Source: Lutibacter sp. (GTDB taxonomy: Bacteria; Bacteroidota; Bacteroidia; Flavobacteriales; Flavobacteriaceae). From it: a stretch of DNA of 36,051 bases. Position numbers and translations under genes: made by a program. This document shows positions 20,998 to 28,973 of this stretch, piece after piece (positions within the stretch are counted from its first letter, which is position 1; each line of letters starts with the position of its first letter). The notes under the pieces were generated by a model. That model was given only the letters and a program-made list of their open reading frames with translations. It had not been told where the DNA came from and made no database searches. Where the stretch lies: the NCBI GenBank assembly GCA_014859175.1, contig JACUUQ010000007.1:1-36051 (forward strand), read 5' to 3'.

Positions 20998-21828
20998 ATG
21001 TCAATAATTACTTTAACTACCGATTTTGGAATCAAAGACCACTTTGTTGGGGCAGTGAAAGGCACTATTTACAGTGAATTGCCGGATGCGCGGATTGTTG
21101 ATATTACACATCAAATTTCACCGTTTAACATTACAGAAACAGCTTATATCTTAAGAAATGCCTATAAAAAATTTCCCGATGGCAGCATTCATATTATTGG
21201 TGTGGATTCTGAGTTAAATGAAGAAAACAAACACATCGCCCTAGAACTCGACAACCATTATTTTATTTGTCCGGACAATGGCGTTATTTCGCTGTTGGCT
21301 TCAGAAATTAAGCCTGAAAAAATTGTTGAAATAAATATTCATGAGTATATTGAAAGCAGTTTTCCTGTGTTGGATATTTTTGTGAAAGTCGCCTGCCATA
21401 TTGCACGTGGCGGAAAATTGGAAGTAATCGGAAAAATTATTCCTGAATTTAAAAAAATCAGTGAGTTGCAACCCACAATTTCATCCGACAATAATACTAT
21501 TTCAGGGAATATTATTTATGTTGACAATTATGGAAATTCCATCAGCAACATCAGTGAAAAATTGTTTAACCAAGTTGGTAAAGGACGTGATTTTCAAGTG
21601 ATTGCAAACAGATATGCCTTCCCTAAAATTCATAAAAAATACAGTGACATCATAGACTTTACCTTGCCAAAAGAGCAGCGTCAAAAGGATGGAACCAGAT
21701 TGGCATTGTTCAATTCTGCCCACTTTCTGGAAATTGCCATGTATCGCAGCAATTTAAGCACGGTTGGCGGTGCCGTTTCACTTTTAGGATTGAATTACAG
21801 GGCGGTAATAACCATAAAATTTAGCTAA
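20998..21828 (+). CDS. S-adenosyl-L-methionine hydrolase (adenosine-forming), DUF62 family
   Basis: ITLTTDFGIKDHFVGAVKGTIYSELPDARIVDITHQISPFNI; DNGVISLL; IIYVDNYGNSISNI. Confidence 0.92.
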   Translation: MSIITLTTDFGIKDHFVGAVKGTIYSELPDARIVDITHQISPFNITETAYILRNAYKKFPDGSIHIIGVDSELNEENKHIALELDNHYFICPDNGVISLLASEIKPEKIVEINIHEYIESSFPVLDIFVKVACHIARGGKLEVIGKIIPEFKKISELQPTISSDNNTISGNIIYVDNYGNSISNISEKLFNQVGKGRDFQVIANRYAFPKIHKKYSDIIDFTLPKEQRQKDGTRLALFNSAHFLEIAMYRSNLSTVGGAVSLLGLNYRAVITIKFS

Positions 21829-21843
21829 AAACAGAAAAAATAT

Positions 21844-22140
21844 ATGTTTATACGAATTGTTAAAATGAATTTTAAGGCATCAAACATCGATTTGTTTCTT
21901 GAAAATTTTAATGAAAACAAAGAAAAAATAAGACAGTCGAAAGGCTGTAATTTGTTGGAATTATACCGGGACAAAAACGATCCCAACACATTTTTTACTT
22001 ACAGTTACTGGGAAACGGAAGCTGATTTGGAAGCCTACAGAAATTCTGAGCTTTTTAAAGCGGTTTGGGGAAAAGCAAAAGCACTGTTCAACAACAAACC
22101 GGAAGCTTGGAGCGTTGATAAAGTTCAGTCATTAACATAA
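21844..22140 (+). CDS. Antibiotic biosynthesis monooxygenase (ABM)-domain protein
   Basis: MFIRIVKMNFK...CNLLELYRDKNDPNTFFTYSYWETEADLEAYRNSELFKAVW. Confidence 0.82.
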   Translation: MFIRIVKMNFKASNIDLFLENFNENKEKIRQSKGCNLLELYRDKNDPNTFFTYSYWETEADLEAYRNSELFKAVWGKAKALFNNKPEAWSVDKVQSLT

Positions 22141-22205
22141 TTATTGAAAGATTAAAAAATTAGACAATGTTGAATTTTGAATGTTAAATTTTAAATTAAA
22201 CAGTT

Positions 22206-22230
22206 TGTCACCCTGAGCGGAGTCGAAGGG
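22206..22230. repeat. Dispersed-type intergenic repeat tgtcaccctgagcggagtcgaaggg
   Basis: Sequence recognised as a motif frequent in bacterial intergenic regions; only one copy in this window. Confidence 0.6.
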
Positions 22231-22264
22231 AAACGTATAAACGATTAAACAGTTATATAAATAA

Positions 22265-22993
22265 ATGAAATCCATTTTAATAAAAGAACTGAATTCCTTT
22301 TTCTCCTCGCCCATCGGTTATTTGGTTATCGCGGTTTATTTGGTGATTAACGGATTGTTTTTGTGGGTTTTTAAAGGCGAATTTAATATTTTACACGCTG
22401 GTTTCGCCGACTTAAACAGTTACTTTTTCCTGGCGCCCTGGATTTTCATTTTTTTAATTCCGGCCATTACGATGCGCAGTTTTTCTGAAGAAATAAATAC
22501 GGGAACCATAGAAATTATAAAAACCAAACCCATCACAAACTGGGAAATTATTTTAGGGAAATATTTAGGCGCGTTGATTTTAGTGATTTTGGCCATAATT
22601 CCTACATTAATTTACGTTTACAGCATTTTTCAATTGGGAAATCCGGTTGGAAATATTGAATTCGGAACCACTTTTGGCTCTTTTGTCGGATTGCTTTTTT
22701 TAGCAAGCGCATATACTGCCATTGGTGTTTTTTCATCAACAATTTCTAAAAATCAAATAGTTTCGTTCATTATTGCGGTTATTATTTCTTTCTTTTTATT
22801 TTACGGATTTGAAGCTTTGGCAAATTTAAATTTGTTTGGAAATTTAGATTATGCCATTCAAAATTTTGGCATGAGCGAACATTTTAACAGCATCAGCAAA
22901 GGTGTTATTGACACCCGAGATTTGATTTATTTTTTGTCCATCACTTTCATCTTTTTAATATTCACCCATTTTAGAATTCAATATGAAAAATAA
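22265..22993 (+). CDS. gldF: Gliding motility-associated ABC transporter permease GldF
   Basis: MKSILIKELNSFFSSPIGYLVIAVYLVINGLFLWVFKGEFNI..., TMRSFSEEINTGTIEIIKTKPITNWEIILGKYLG; overlaps gldG. Confidence 0.92.
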   Translation: MKSILIKELNSFFSSPIGYLVIAVYLVINGLFLWVFKGEFNILHAGFADLNSYFFLAPWIFIFLIPAITMRSFSEEINTGTIEIIKTKPITNWEIILGKYLGALILVILAIIPTLIYVYSIFQLGNPVGNIEFGTTFGSFVGLLFLASAYTAIGVFSSTISKNQIVSFIIAVIISFFLFYGFEALANLNLFGNLDYAIQNFGMSEHFNSISKGVIDTRDLIYFLSITFIFLIFTHFRIQYEK

Positions 22994-24623
22994 GTATTCT
23001 AAAATAATCGTGTTGCTGATAGGCGTTTTTTTGCTAAACATTATTGGTTCAAAAATTTACAAACGCTTCGATTTAACACAAGACAACCGCTACACTCTTT
23101 CCGAAGCAACCGAAAAAATTGTTGAGAATGTTAAAGATATTACGGTTGTTACCGTTTATTTAAAAGGCGATTTTCCTGCGGAATTTAAGCGGCTTCAAAC
23201 GGAAACCAAGCTGCATTTGGAAGAGCTGAAAGCGCTCAATAAAAATATTCAGTTCAGGTTTGTGGATCCTGCTGAAATTGCCGAAAATTTGATTGAAAGC
23301 GGACTAGAACCAAGCAGGTTACAAATTCAGGAAAACGGAAAACTATCAGAAATAATCATGTTTCCCTGGGCGGTGGTTTCGCACAAAAACAAGACTGAAA
23401 ATGTATCGCTTTTGAAAGACGTATTTTCAAATTCGCAGGATCAGCAATTGGAAAGTTCCATTCAAAATTTAGAATTTGCCTTTGCCAATGCCATTCATAA
23501 AGTCACATCAGAAAAATCAAAAAAAATTGCTGTTTTAAGAGGAAACGGCGAACTTGATGATATTTATATGTTCGATTTTTTGCGGAAACTAGGCGAATAT
23601 TACTTTTTGGCACCATTTACGCTTGATAGCGTTACTGTTTATCCGCAAAAAACATTGGAACAAATTTCAACATTTGATTTGGCTATCATCGCCAAACCAA
23701 CTGAAAAATTTACCGAAGCCGAAAAATTTACGTTGGATCAATTCGTAATGAATGGCGGCAAAACATTGTGGTTAATTGACAATGTGCAAGCGGAATTGGA
23801 CAGTTTAATGCAAACCGGTGAAACATTGGCTTATCCGAGAGATTTAGGGCTGACCGATTTGTTTTTTAATTACGGCATCAGAATCAATCCCGATTTGGTG
23901 GCGGATTTGTTTAGCTCAGAAATTCCTTTGGCTACCGGAAATATTGGAAACCAAACACAATTCAACCAATTTTTATGGGAATATTTTCCTTTGGTGAATT
24001 CACAAAACAACCATCCAATCAACAACAATATAGAAGCGGTAAACCTAAAATTTGCCAACAGTGTTGATACCTTAAAAAACAACATTAAAAAAACAGTTTT
24101 GCTGCAAAGTTCGCCATTATCAAAATCCGTTGGTACCCCAGCCATCATTTCCTTGAGAACCATCACCCAAAAACCAAATGAGGCTGAATACAATAAAGGA
24201 AACAAACCAATTTCGGTGTTGTTGGAAGGAAAATTTAAATCGGCTTATTTTGAAAGGATTAAACCTTTTACTGTCAACAATCCAAAAGAACTTGGTGTTG
24301 ATAATAAAATGGTAATAATTGCTGACGGCGATATTATTGCCAACGAGCTTTCTAAGGGAAAACCGCTGGAATTGGGACTTAACAAATGGACCAACCAGCG
24401 TTATGGAAACAAAGAATTTTTATTAAATACCGTAAATTATTTGCTGGACGATTCAGGCTTGATTAACATCCGTTCAAAAACGGTTAAAATCGATTTTTTG
24501 AATAAAGAAAAAGCCTATGCGGAAGCCACTAAATGGCAATTGGCAAACATCCTTTTCCCCTTGATGATACTTGCGCTATTTGGATTTGTTTTCAAATATT
24601 TCAGAAAGAAAAAATACCAATAA
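22983..24623 (+). CDS. gldG: Gliding motility-associated ABC transporter protein GldG
   Basis: Follows gldF with 11-nt overlap; RFDLTQDNRYTLSEATEKIVENVKDITVVTVYLKGDFPAEFKRLQTET; C-terminal TM. Confidence 0.92.
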   Translation: MKNKYSKIIVLLIGVFLLNIIGSKIYKRFDLTQDNRYTLSEATEKIVENVKDITVVTVYLKGDFPAEFKRLQTETKLHLEELKALNKNIQFRFVDPAEIAENLIESGLEPSRLQIQENGKLSEIIMFPWAVVSHKNKTENVSLLKDVFSNSQDQQLESSIQNLEFAFANAIHKVTSEKSKKIAVLRGNGELDDIYMFDFLRKLGEYYFLAPFTLDSVTVYPQKTLEQISTFDLAIIAKPTEKFTEAEKFTLDQFVMNGGKTLWLIDNVQAELDSLMQTGETLAYPRDLGLTDLFFNYGIRINPDLVADLFSSEIPLATGNIGNQTQFNQFLWEYFPLVNSQNNHPINNNIEAVNLKFANSVDTLKNNIKKTVLLQSSPLSKSVGTPAIISLRTITQKPNEAEYNKGNKPISVLLEGKFKSAYFERIKPFTVNNPKELGVDNKMVIIADGDIIANELSKGKPLELGLNKWTNQRYGNKEFLLNTVNYLLDDSGLINIRSKTVKIDFLNKEKAYAEATKWQLANILFPLMILALFGFVFKYFRKKKYQ

Positions 24624-24724
24624 ATACCAGCTTTATACTTCTTAAAAAATTGTTAAAATTAAAAAATTCACGTTTTTAGGGCGATGTAAAATGCTATATT
24701 TGATACATAACTTAAACTATTACT

Positions 24725-25573
24725 ATGATGCTTAAAAAATTATTTATCTTATTTGCCATTGTTGGAGTCACTTCAGCAATAAACGCACAAATTAAAACAC
24801 CACAACCAAGTCCCGCCGCAAAAATGGAACAGGTTGTTGGCTTGACTGATGTTACGATAGAATATTCCCGTCCGTCAATGAGCGGAAGAACTATTTTTGG
24901 AAATTTGGTGTCTTTTGGGGAAGTTTGGAGAACAGGGGCAAATGCCAACACAAAAATTACTTTCAGCAACGACGTAACCATTGACGGCAAGGAATTAAAA
25001 AAAGGAACTTACGCCATTTACACCATTCCAAATGCAACTTCTTGGGAAGTTATTTTTTACAGCGATGCCACCAATTGGGGAAATCCGGCAAAATGGGATG
25101 AAAGCAAAGTTGCTTTAAAAACCACTGCAACAGTGCAACAATTACCAATGAAAGTTGAGTCATTTACCCTGATGTTGAATGACTTAAAAAATGATTCGGC
25201 AGAATTGGGCATCCTTTGGGAAAACACTTATGTAAGCGTTAAATTTGAAGTTCCTACGGATAAAGCAACGATGAAAAATATAGAAACAGTTTTGGCTGGA
25301 CCAACAAAAAATGATTATTTTCAGGCAGCCACTTATTATCACACTTCCGGAAAAGATTTAAAACAAGCGTTGGAATGGATGAAAAAAGCCACAGCCGGCG
25401 ATGATCCAGCATTCTGGTATTTACGCAGAATGAGTTTGATTCAGGCTGATTTAGGTGACAAAGCCGGAGCCATTGCTACCGCCAAACGCTCATTGGCAGC
25501 CGCTGAAAAAGCAGGAAATGCCGATTATGTAAAAATGAACAAAGAATCAATTACAGAATGGACAAAAAAATAA
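24725..25573 (+). CDS. DUF2911 domain protein with C-terminal tetratricopeptide-like extension
   Basis: Signal peptide; QVVGLTDVTIEYSRPSMSGRTIFGNLVSFGEVWRTGANANTKITFSNDVTIDGKELKKGTYAIYTIP. Confidence 0.88.
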   Translation: MMLKKLFILFAIVGVTSAINAQIKTPQPSPAAKMEQVVGLTDVTIEYSRPSMSGRTIFGNLVSFGEVWRTGANANTKITFSNDVTIDGKELKKGTYAIYTIPNATSWEVIFYSDATNWGNPAKWDESKVALKTTATVQQLPMKVESFTLMLNDLKNDSAELGILWENTYVSVKFEVPTDKATMKNIETVLAGPTKNDYFQAATYYHTSGKDLKQALEWMKKATAGDDPAFWYLRRMSLIQADLGDKAGAIATAKRSLAAAEKAGNADYVKMNKESITEWTKK

Positions 25574-25659
25574 TGAATCGAGCATAACAAATTTTGATAC
25601 ACAGTAGAATGATTAATGGCGAACAGCAGCTGTACCAATAAAAAATAAAATATAAACAG
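25574..25659 (+). repeat. 88-bp-family repeat, copy A (fills the gap between the two DUF2911 genes)
   Basis: tgaatcgagcataacaaattttgatacacagtagaatgattaatggcgaacagcagctgtaccaataaaaaataaaatataaacag, near-identical to 31579-31754. Confidence 0.9.
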
Positions 25660-26151
25660 ATGAAAAAATTTAAACTTTTATTGATGTTATTGCTGGTAAC
25701 CACGATAACATTTGCGCAAGAAAGTCCGAGAAAACAAGCAACCGGAAAAATTGGGACAGCAACTGCAACAGTTGATTATGGTTCTCCCAGCGTTAAAGGA
25801 CGAACAATTTGGGGAGAGCTTGTTCCTTACGGAAAAGTTTGGAGAGCAGGAGCAAATGCAAACACCACTATTTCATTTGACAAAGATGTTAAAATTGGAA
25901 AAAACTCCATTAAAGCAGGAAAATATGGTTTCTTCATTATTCCTAATGAAAAACAAGACTGGACAATAATTTTGAGCAGCAAAAACGACGCTTGGGGTTC
26001 CAATGGATACAACCAGGAACTTGATGTTTTAAGAATGAACGTGAAACCAATTAATACTGATAAAAACCAAGAAGCATTAGATTATGCCATAGGTGAAAAG
26101 GAAATCATCATTAAATGGGCAAACGTTAAAATTGTAATTCCGGTTCAATAA
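25660..26151 (+). CDS. DUF2911 domain protein
   Basis: Signal peptide; IGTATATVDYGSPSVKGRTIWGELVPYGKVWRAGANANTTISFDKDVKIG. Confidence 0.9.
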   Translation: MKKFKLLLMLLLVTTITFAQESPRKQATGKIGTATATVDYGSPSVKGRTIWGELVPYGKVWRAGANANTTISFDKDVKIGKNSIKAGKYGFFIIPNEKQDWTIILSSKNDAWGSNGYNQELDVLRMNVKPINTDKNQEALDYAIGEKEIIIKWANVKIVIPVQ

Positions 26152-26173
26152 AAAACCTTAACTTTAAATTTTA

Positions 26174-26214
26174 AAAAGGCTGTCTGAAAATTCAATTTTC
26201 AGACAGCTTTTACG
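26174..26214 (+). terminator. Rho-independent terminator
   Basis: aaaaaggctgtctgaaaatt-c-aattttcagacagctttt. Confidence 0.85.
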
Positions 26215-26216
26215 TT

Positions 26217-26285
26217 TTATTTCCTAAATGCAGTTGCGCTACTTTTATTTTTTATGACTTTGTAAGTAATGATTTCATTATTCAT
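26217..26285 (-). CDS. Possible 22-aa ORF overlapping the bro-N stop
   Basis: Reverse strand MNNEIITYKVIKNKSSATAFRK*; ATGAATAA overlap with the Bro-N stop codon. Confidence 0.3.
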   Translation of the reverse strand: MNNEIITYKVIKNKSSATAFRK

Positions 26286-27120
26286 GCCTTTTTTTATTTT
26301 CCAAAAGTGTTTTCGCAGAAATAGCAGTAACTACTTTTTTACCGGTTTTATCTTCCAATTCTTTCAAGGCAACTTTTGCAACATTACCTCCTTGTTGTGC
26401 TACTTTTTTACTTTCTGTAAAATTCTTTGGATTTATAGCTTGCGAGATATCTTTGGTGGAAGCTTCAGCCAACATATTCAAAATTAATTCTGTATTTGTC
26501 ATATTGTCCCGAAGATTTTCTTTTTTCAACCCTTTTAAAATTTTGTATTCTTTGGTTGTTTTTTCAGACCAGGCTTTTGTGATGATATCTGTTAATATGG
26601 CAAATTGAGCACCTTCTTTCAATCCTTTGTTTTTCCATTCATCAGTAAGTTCTTTACGAATTTCGATACTTTTTAAACGTTGATTAATCCAGTTTTCAGA
26701 ATAGCCCAATTGTAAATAATTTTCCAAAGCCCTGTCAATCGATAATTCCGGATCCTGCATTTCATCAAGCCGTTCGCTTCCAACTTGGGCCAACCAAAGT
26801 TTAAAAGGTTCTGCCTTAGGTGATGGAATTGATTGGATTAATCGAAATAAATTAGTTGTATCAGCCACATCAGTCATTCGCATTTTACCATCGGCGGCAA
26901 TCATTTTCAAACCGTGACAATTCGTCACGGTTTCATTACCTTCTGCTTTAAGTCTCTGCTTTAGTTTTCGCCAATAGGCAAGAGCATCCTTACTCTCAGT
27001 AAGAATTGCTACAACATCAATAATTGAAAAATACCATTGTTGCTCGTTTTCGTCCCAATAGGAACGGACTTGCTTTTGTTCAAACAGTTTTAATGCGGTT
27101 TCTTTTGTCATAATTTTCAA
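26278..27120 (-). CDS. Bro-N domain protein (phage antirepressor / DinD-like)
   Basis: QKQVRSYWDENEQQWYFSIIDVVAILTESKDALAYWRKLKQRLKAEGNETVTNCHGLKMIAADGKMRMTDVADTTNLFRLIQSIPSPKAEPFKLWLAQVG. Confidence 0.88.
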   Translation of the reverse strand: MKIMTKETALKLFEQKQVRSYWDENEQQWYFSIIDVVAILTESKDALAYWRKLKQRLKAEGNETVTNCHGLKMIAADGKMRMTDVADTTNLFRLIQSIPSPKAEPFKLWLAQVGSERLDEMQDPELSIDRALENYLQLGYSENWINQRLKSIEIRKELTDEWKNKGLKEGAQFAILTDIITKAWSEKTTKEYKILKGLKKENLRDNMTNTELILNMLAEASTKDISQAINPKNFTESKKVAQQGGNVAKVALKELEDKTGKKVVTAISAKTLLENKKRHE

Positions 27121-27168
27121 TTTTTTTTAAAGATACCATAATTTTAACTTAAAAGAAATTTAAAAAAT

Positions 27169-28866
27169 TTACTCTTTTGCTTCAGAGGTTGAAAATCCCT
27201 GAAGCAGTATCGCGATGCCCATCACCAACATACAGCCAAATAAATTCAACCATAAATAAGGCATCCAATCGTAAATATAGCCAACAATAACTATAACTTG
27301 CGTGATTAATGCCGCCACAAAAACCGCGTTGCTTTTGACGTATTTCACAAAAAATGCCAATAAAAATATGCCCAAAATATTTCCGTAAAAAATAGAGCCT
27401 ATGATATTGACCAGCTGAATTAAATTGTCGAACAAATTGGCAAAACAGGCAAATGTTATGGCGAGAATTCCCCACAACAGCGTAAACCATTTAGAAACTT
27501 TCACATAATGCCGGTCGTCTTTTACGGTCTTTTCGTTTCTTTTGTACAAATCGATCACCGTTGTGCTTGCCAAAGCGTTGAGTTCGGAAGCTGTACTTGA
27601 CATGGCCGCTGAAAGAATTACCGCCAATAATAACCCTATCAATCCACGTGGAAGATTGTTCAGGATAAAATGTATAAAAACATAATCTTTATCGTTGGTT
27701 TCAACCAAATTATTGGCTTTTTTGATAATTTCTTTGGCTTGTTCCCTATTTTCCAATTCCAGCAAATTTAGGGCCTGAATTTCTTTTACTGATTTTTCCT
27801 GTTGAAGTGTATTGTTTTCGCTTTCAAGAGAAATTCCGTAGTTTAAATTCGCAACAGATTTGCTTTTTTCAATATCTAAATGCTTATTTTCCAATTCTTT
27901 ATATTCTTCGGAATATATCGAATTTTTAACGGCTGTACCGGCAGCCGGATTAAAATTTAAGGGTGAAGCGTTGAATTGATAAAATACAAAAACCATCACG
28001 CCCACCAATAATATAAAAAATTGCATCGGCACTTTTAACAATCCGTTAAAAATAAGTCCGAGTTGCATTTCTTTCATCGATTTCCCCGATAAATAGCGTT
28101 GCACCTGACTTTGGTCGGTTCCAAAATAGGAAAGCGCCAAAAAGCTTCCGCCAATAATGCCACTCCAAAAAGTATAGCGATTTTCAAAATTAAAAGAGAA
28201 ATCAAGCACTTCCATTTTACCGCTTGCGCCCGCAATTTTCAGGGCATTTGAAAAAGTAATATCCGCCGGTAAATAGCTGACGATTAAATAAAAGGCCACA
28301 AACATTCCGAAAAAAATGACGGCCATTTGTTGTTTTTGGGTGACGCTTACCGCTTTTGTTCCGCCTGTTACGGTGTAAATAATCACCAACACGCCAATAA
28401 TAATGTTTAAAGTATTCAAATCCCAGCCCAAAACAGCGGACAAAATAATGGCGGGCGCAAAAATGGTGATTCCGGCTGCCAAACCGCGCTGGATCAAAAA
28501 CAAAATGGCGGCTATGGTTCTGGTTTTTAAATCGAAACGGGTTTCTAAATATTCATAGGCAGTAAAAACATTTAAACGGTGGTAAATGGGTATAAAGACC
28601 AAGCAAATAACCACCATCGCTATTGGCAATCCGAAATAAAATTGCACAAAACCCATACCGCTGTGAAATGCTTGGCCGGGCGTTGATAAAAAGGTAATGG
28701 CGCTGGCTTGCGTTGCCATAACGGAGAGACCAATAGTCCACCATTTTGCTTCGCTCCCGCCTTTAATATAGTCGGTTACGTTTTTGCTTCCCTTGGTTTT
28801 CCATGCGCCATACAAAACGATAAATCCCAATGTGCCGATAAGCACCAACCAGTCCAGCCACTGCAT
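27169..28866 (-). CDS. Sodium:solute symporter (SSS family)
   Basis: WLDWLVLIGTLGFIVLYGAWKTKGSKNVTDYIKGGSEAKWWTIGLSVMATQASAITFLSTPGQAFHSGMGFVQFYFGLP; multi-TM. Confidence 0.92.
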   Translation of the reverse strand: MQWLDWLVLIGTLGFIVLYGAWKTKGSKNVTDYIKGGSEAKWWTIGLSVMATQASAITFLSTPGQAFHSGMGFVQFYFGLPIAMVVICLVFIPIYHRLNVFTAYEYLETRFDLKTRTIAAILFLIQRGLAAGITIFAPAIILSAVLGWDLNTLNIIIGVLVIIYTVTGGTKAVSVTQKQQMAVIFFGMFVAFYLIVSYLPADITFSNALKIAGASGKMEVLDFSFNFENRYTFWSGIIGGSFLALSYFGTDQSQVQRYLSGKSMKEMQLGLIFNGLLKVPMQFFILLVGVMVFVFYQFNASPLNFNPAAGTAVKNSIYSEEYKELENKHLDIEKSKSVANLNYGISLESENNTLQQEKSVKEIQALNLLELENREQAKEIIKKANNLVETNDKDYVFIHFILNNLPRGLIGLLLAVILSAAMSSTASELNALASTTVIDLYKRNEKTVKDDRHYVKVSKWFTLLWGILAITFACFANLFDNLIQLVNIIGSIFYGNILGIFLLAFFVKYVKSNAVFVAALITQVIVIVGYIYDWMPYLWLNLFGCMLVMGIAILLQGFSTSEAKE

Positions 28867-28867
28867 A

Positions 28868-28972
28868 TCAGGAGAAATTTTTCATAATTGCATAAAACAG
28901 CACAATATAAACCGCGTTTGCAATTAAAACAACGGTATATTCCTTTTTCCAGACGTATTTTTGTTTATCCAT
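28868..28972 (-). CDS. 34-aa single-TM microprotein between the PIG-L deacetylase and the symporter
   Basis: Reverse strand MDKQKYVWKKEYTVVLIANAVYIVLFYAIMKNFS*; ATG 1 nt after the upstream stop, stop 1 nt before the symporter ATG. Confidence 0.7.
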   Translation of the reverse strand: MDKQKYVWKKEYTVVLIANAVYIVLFYAIMKNFS

Positions 28973-28973
28973 C

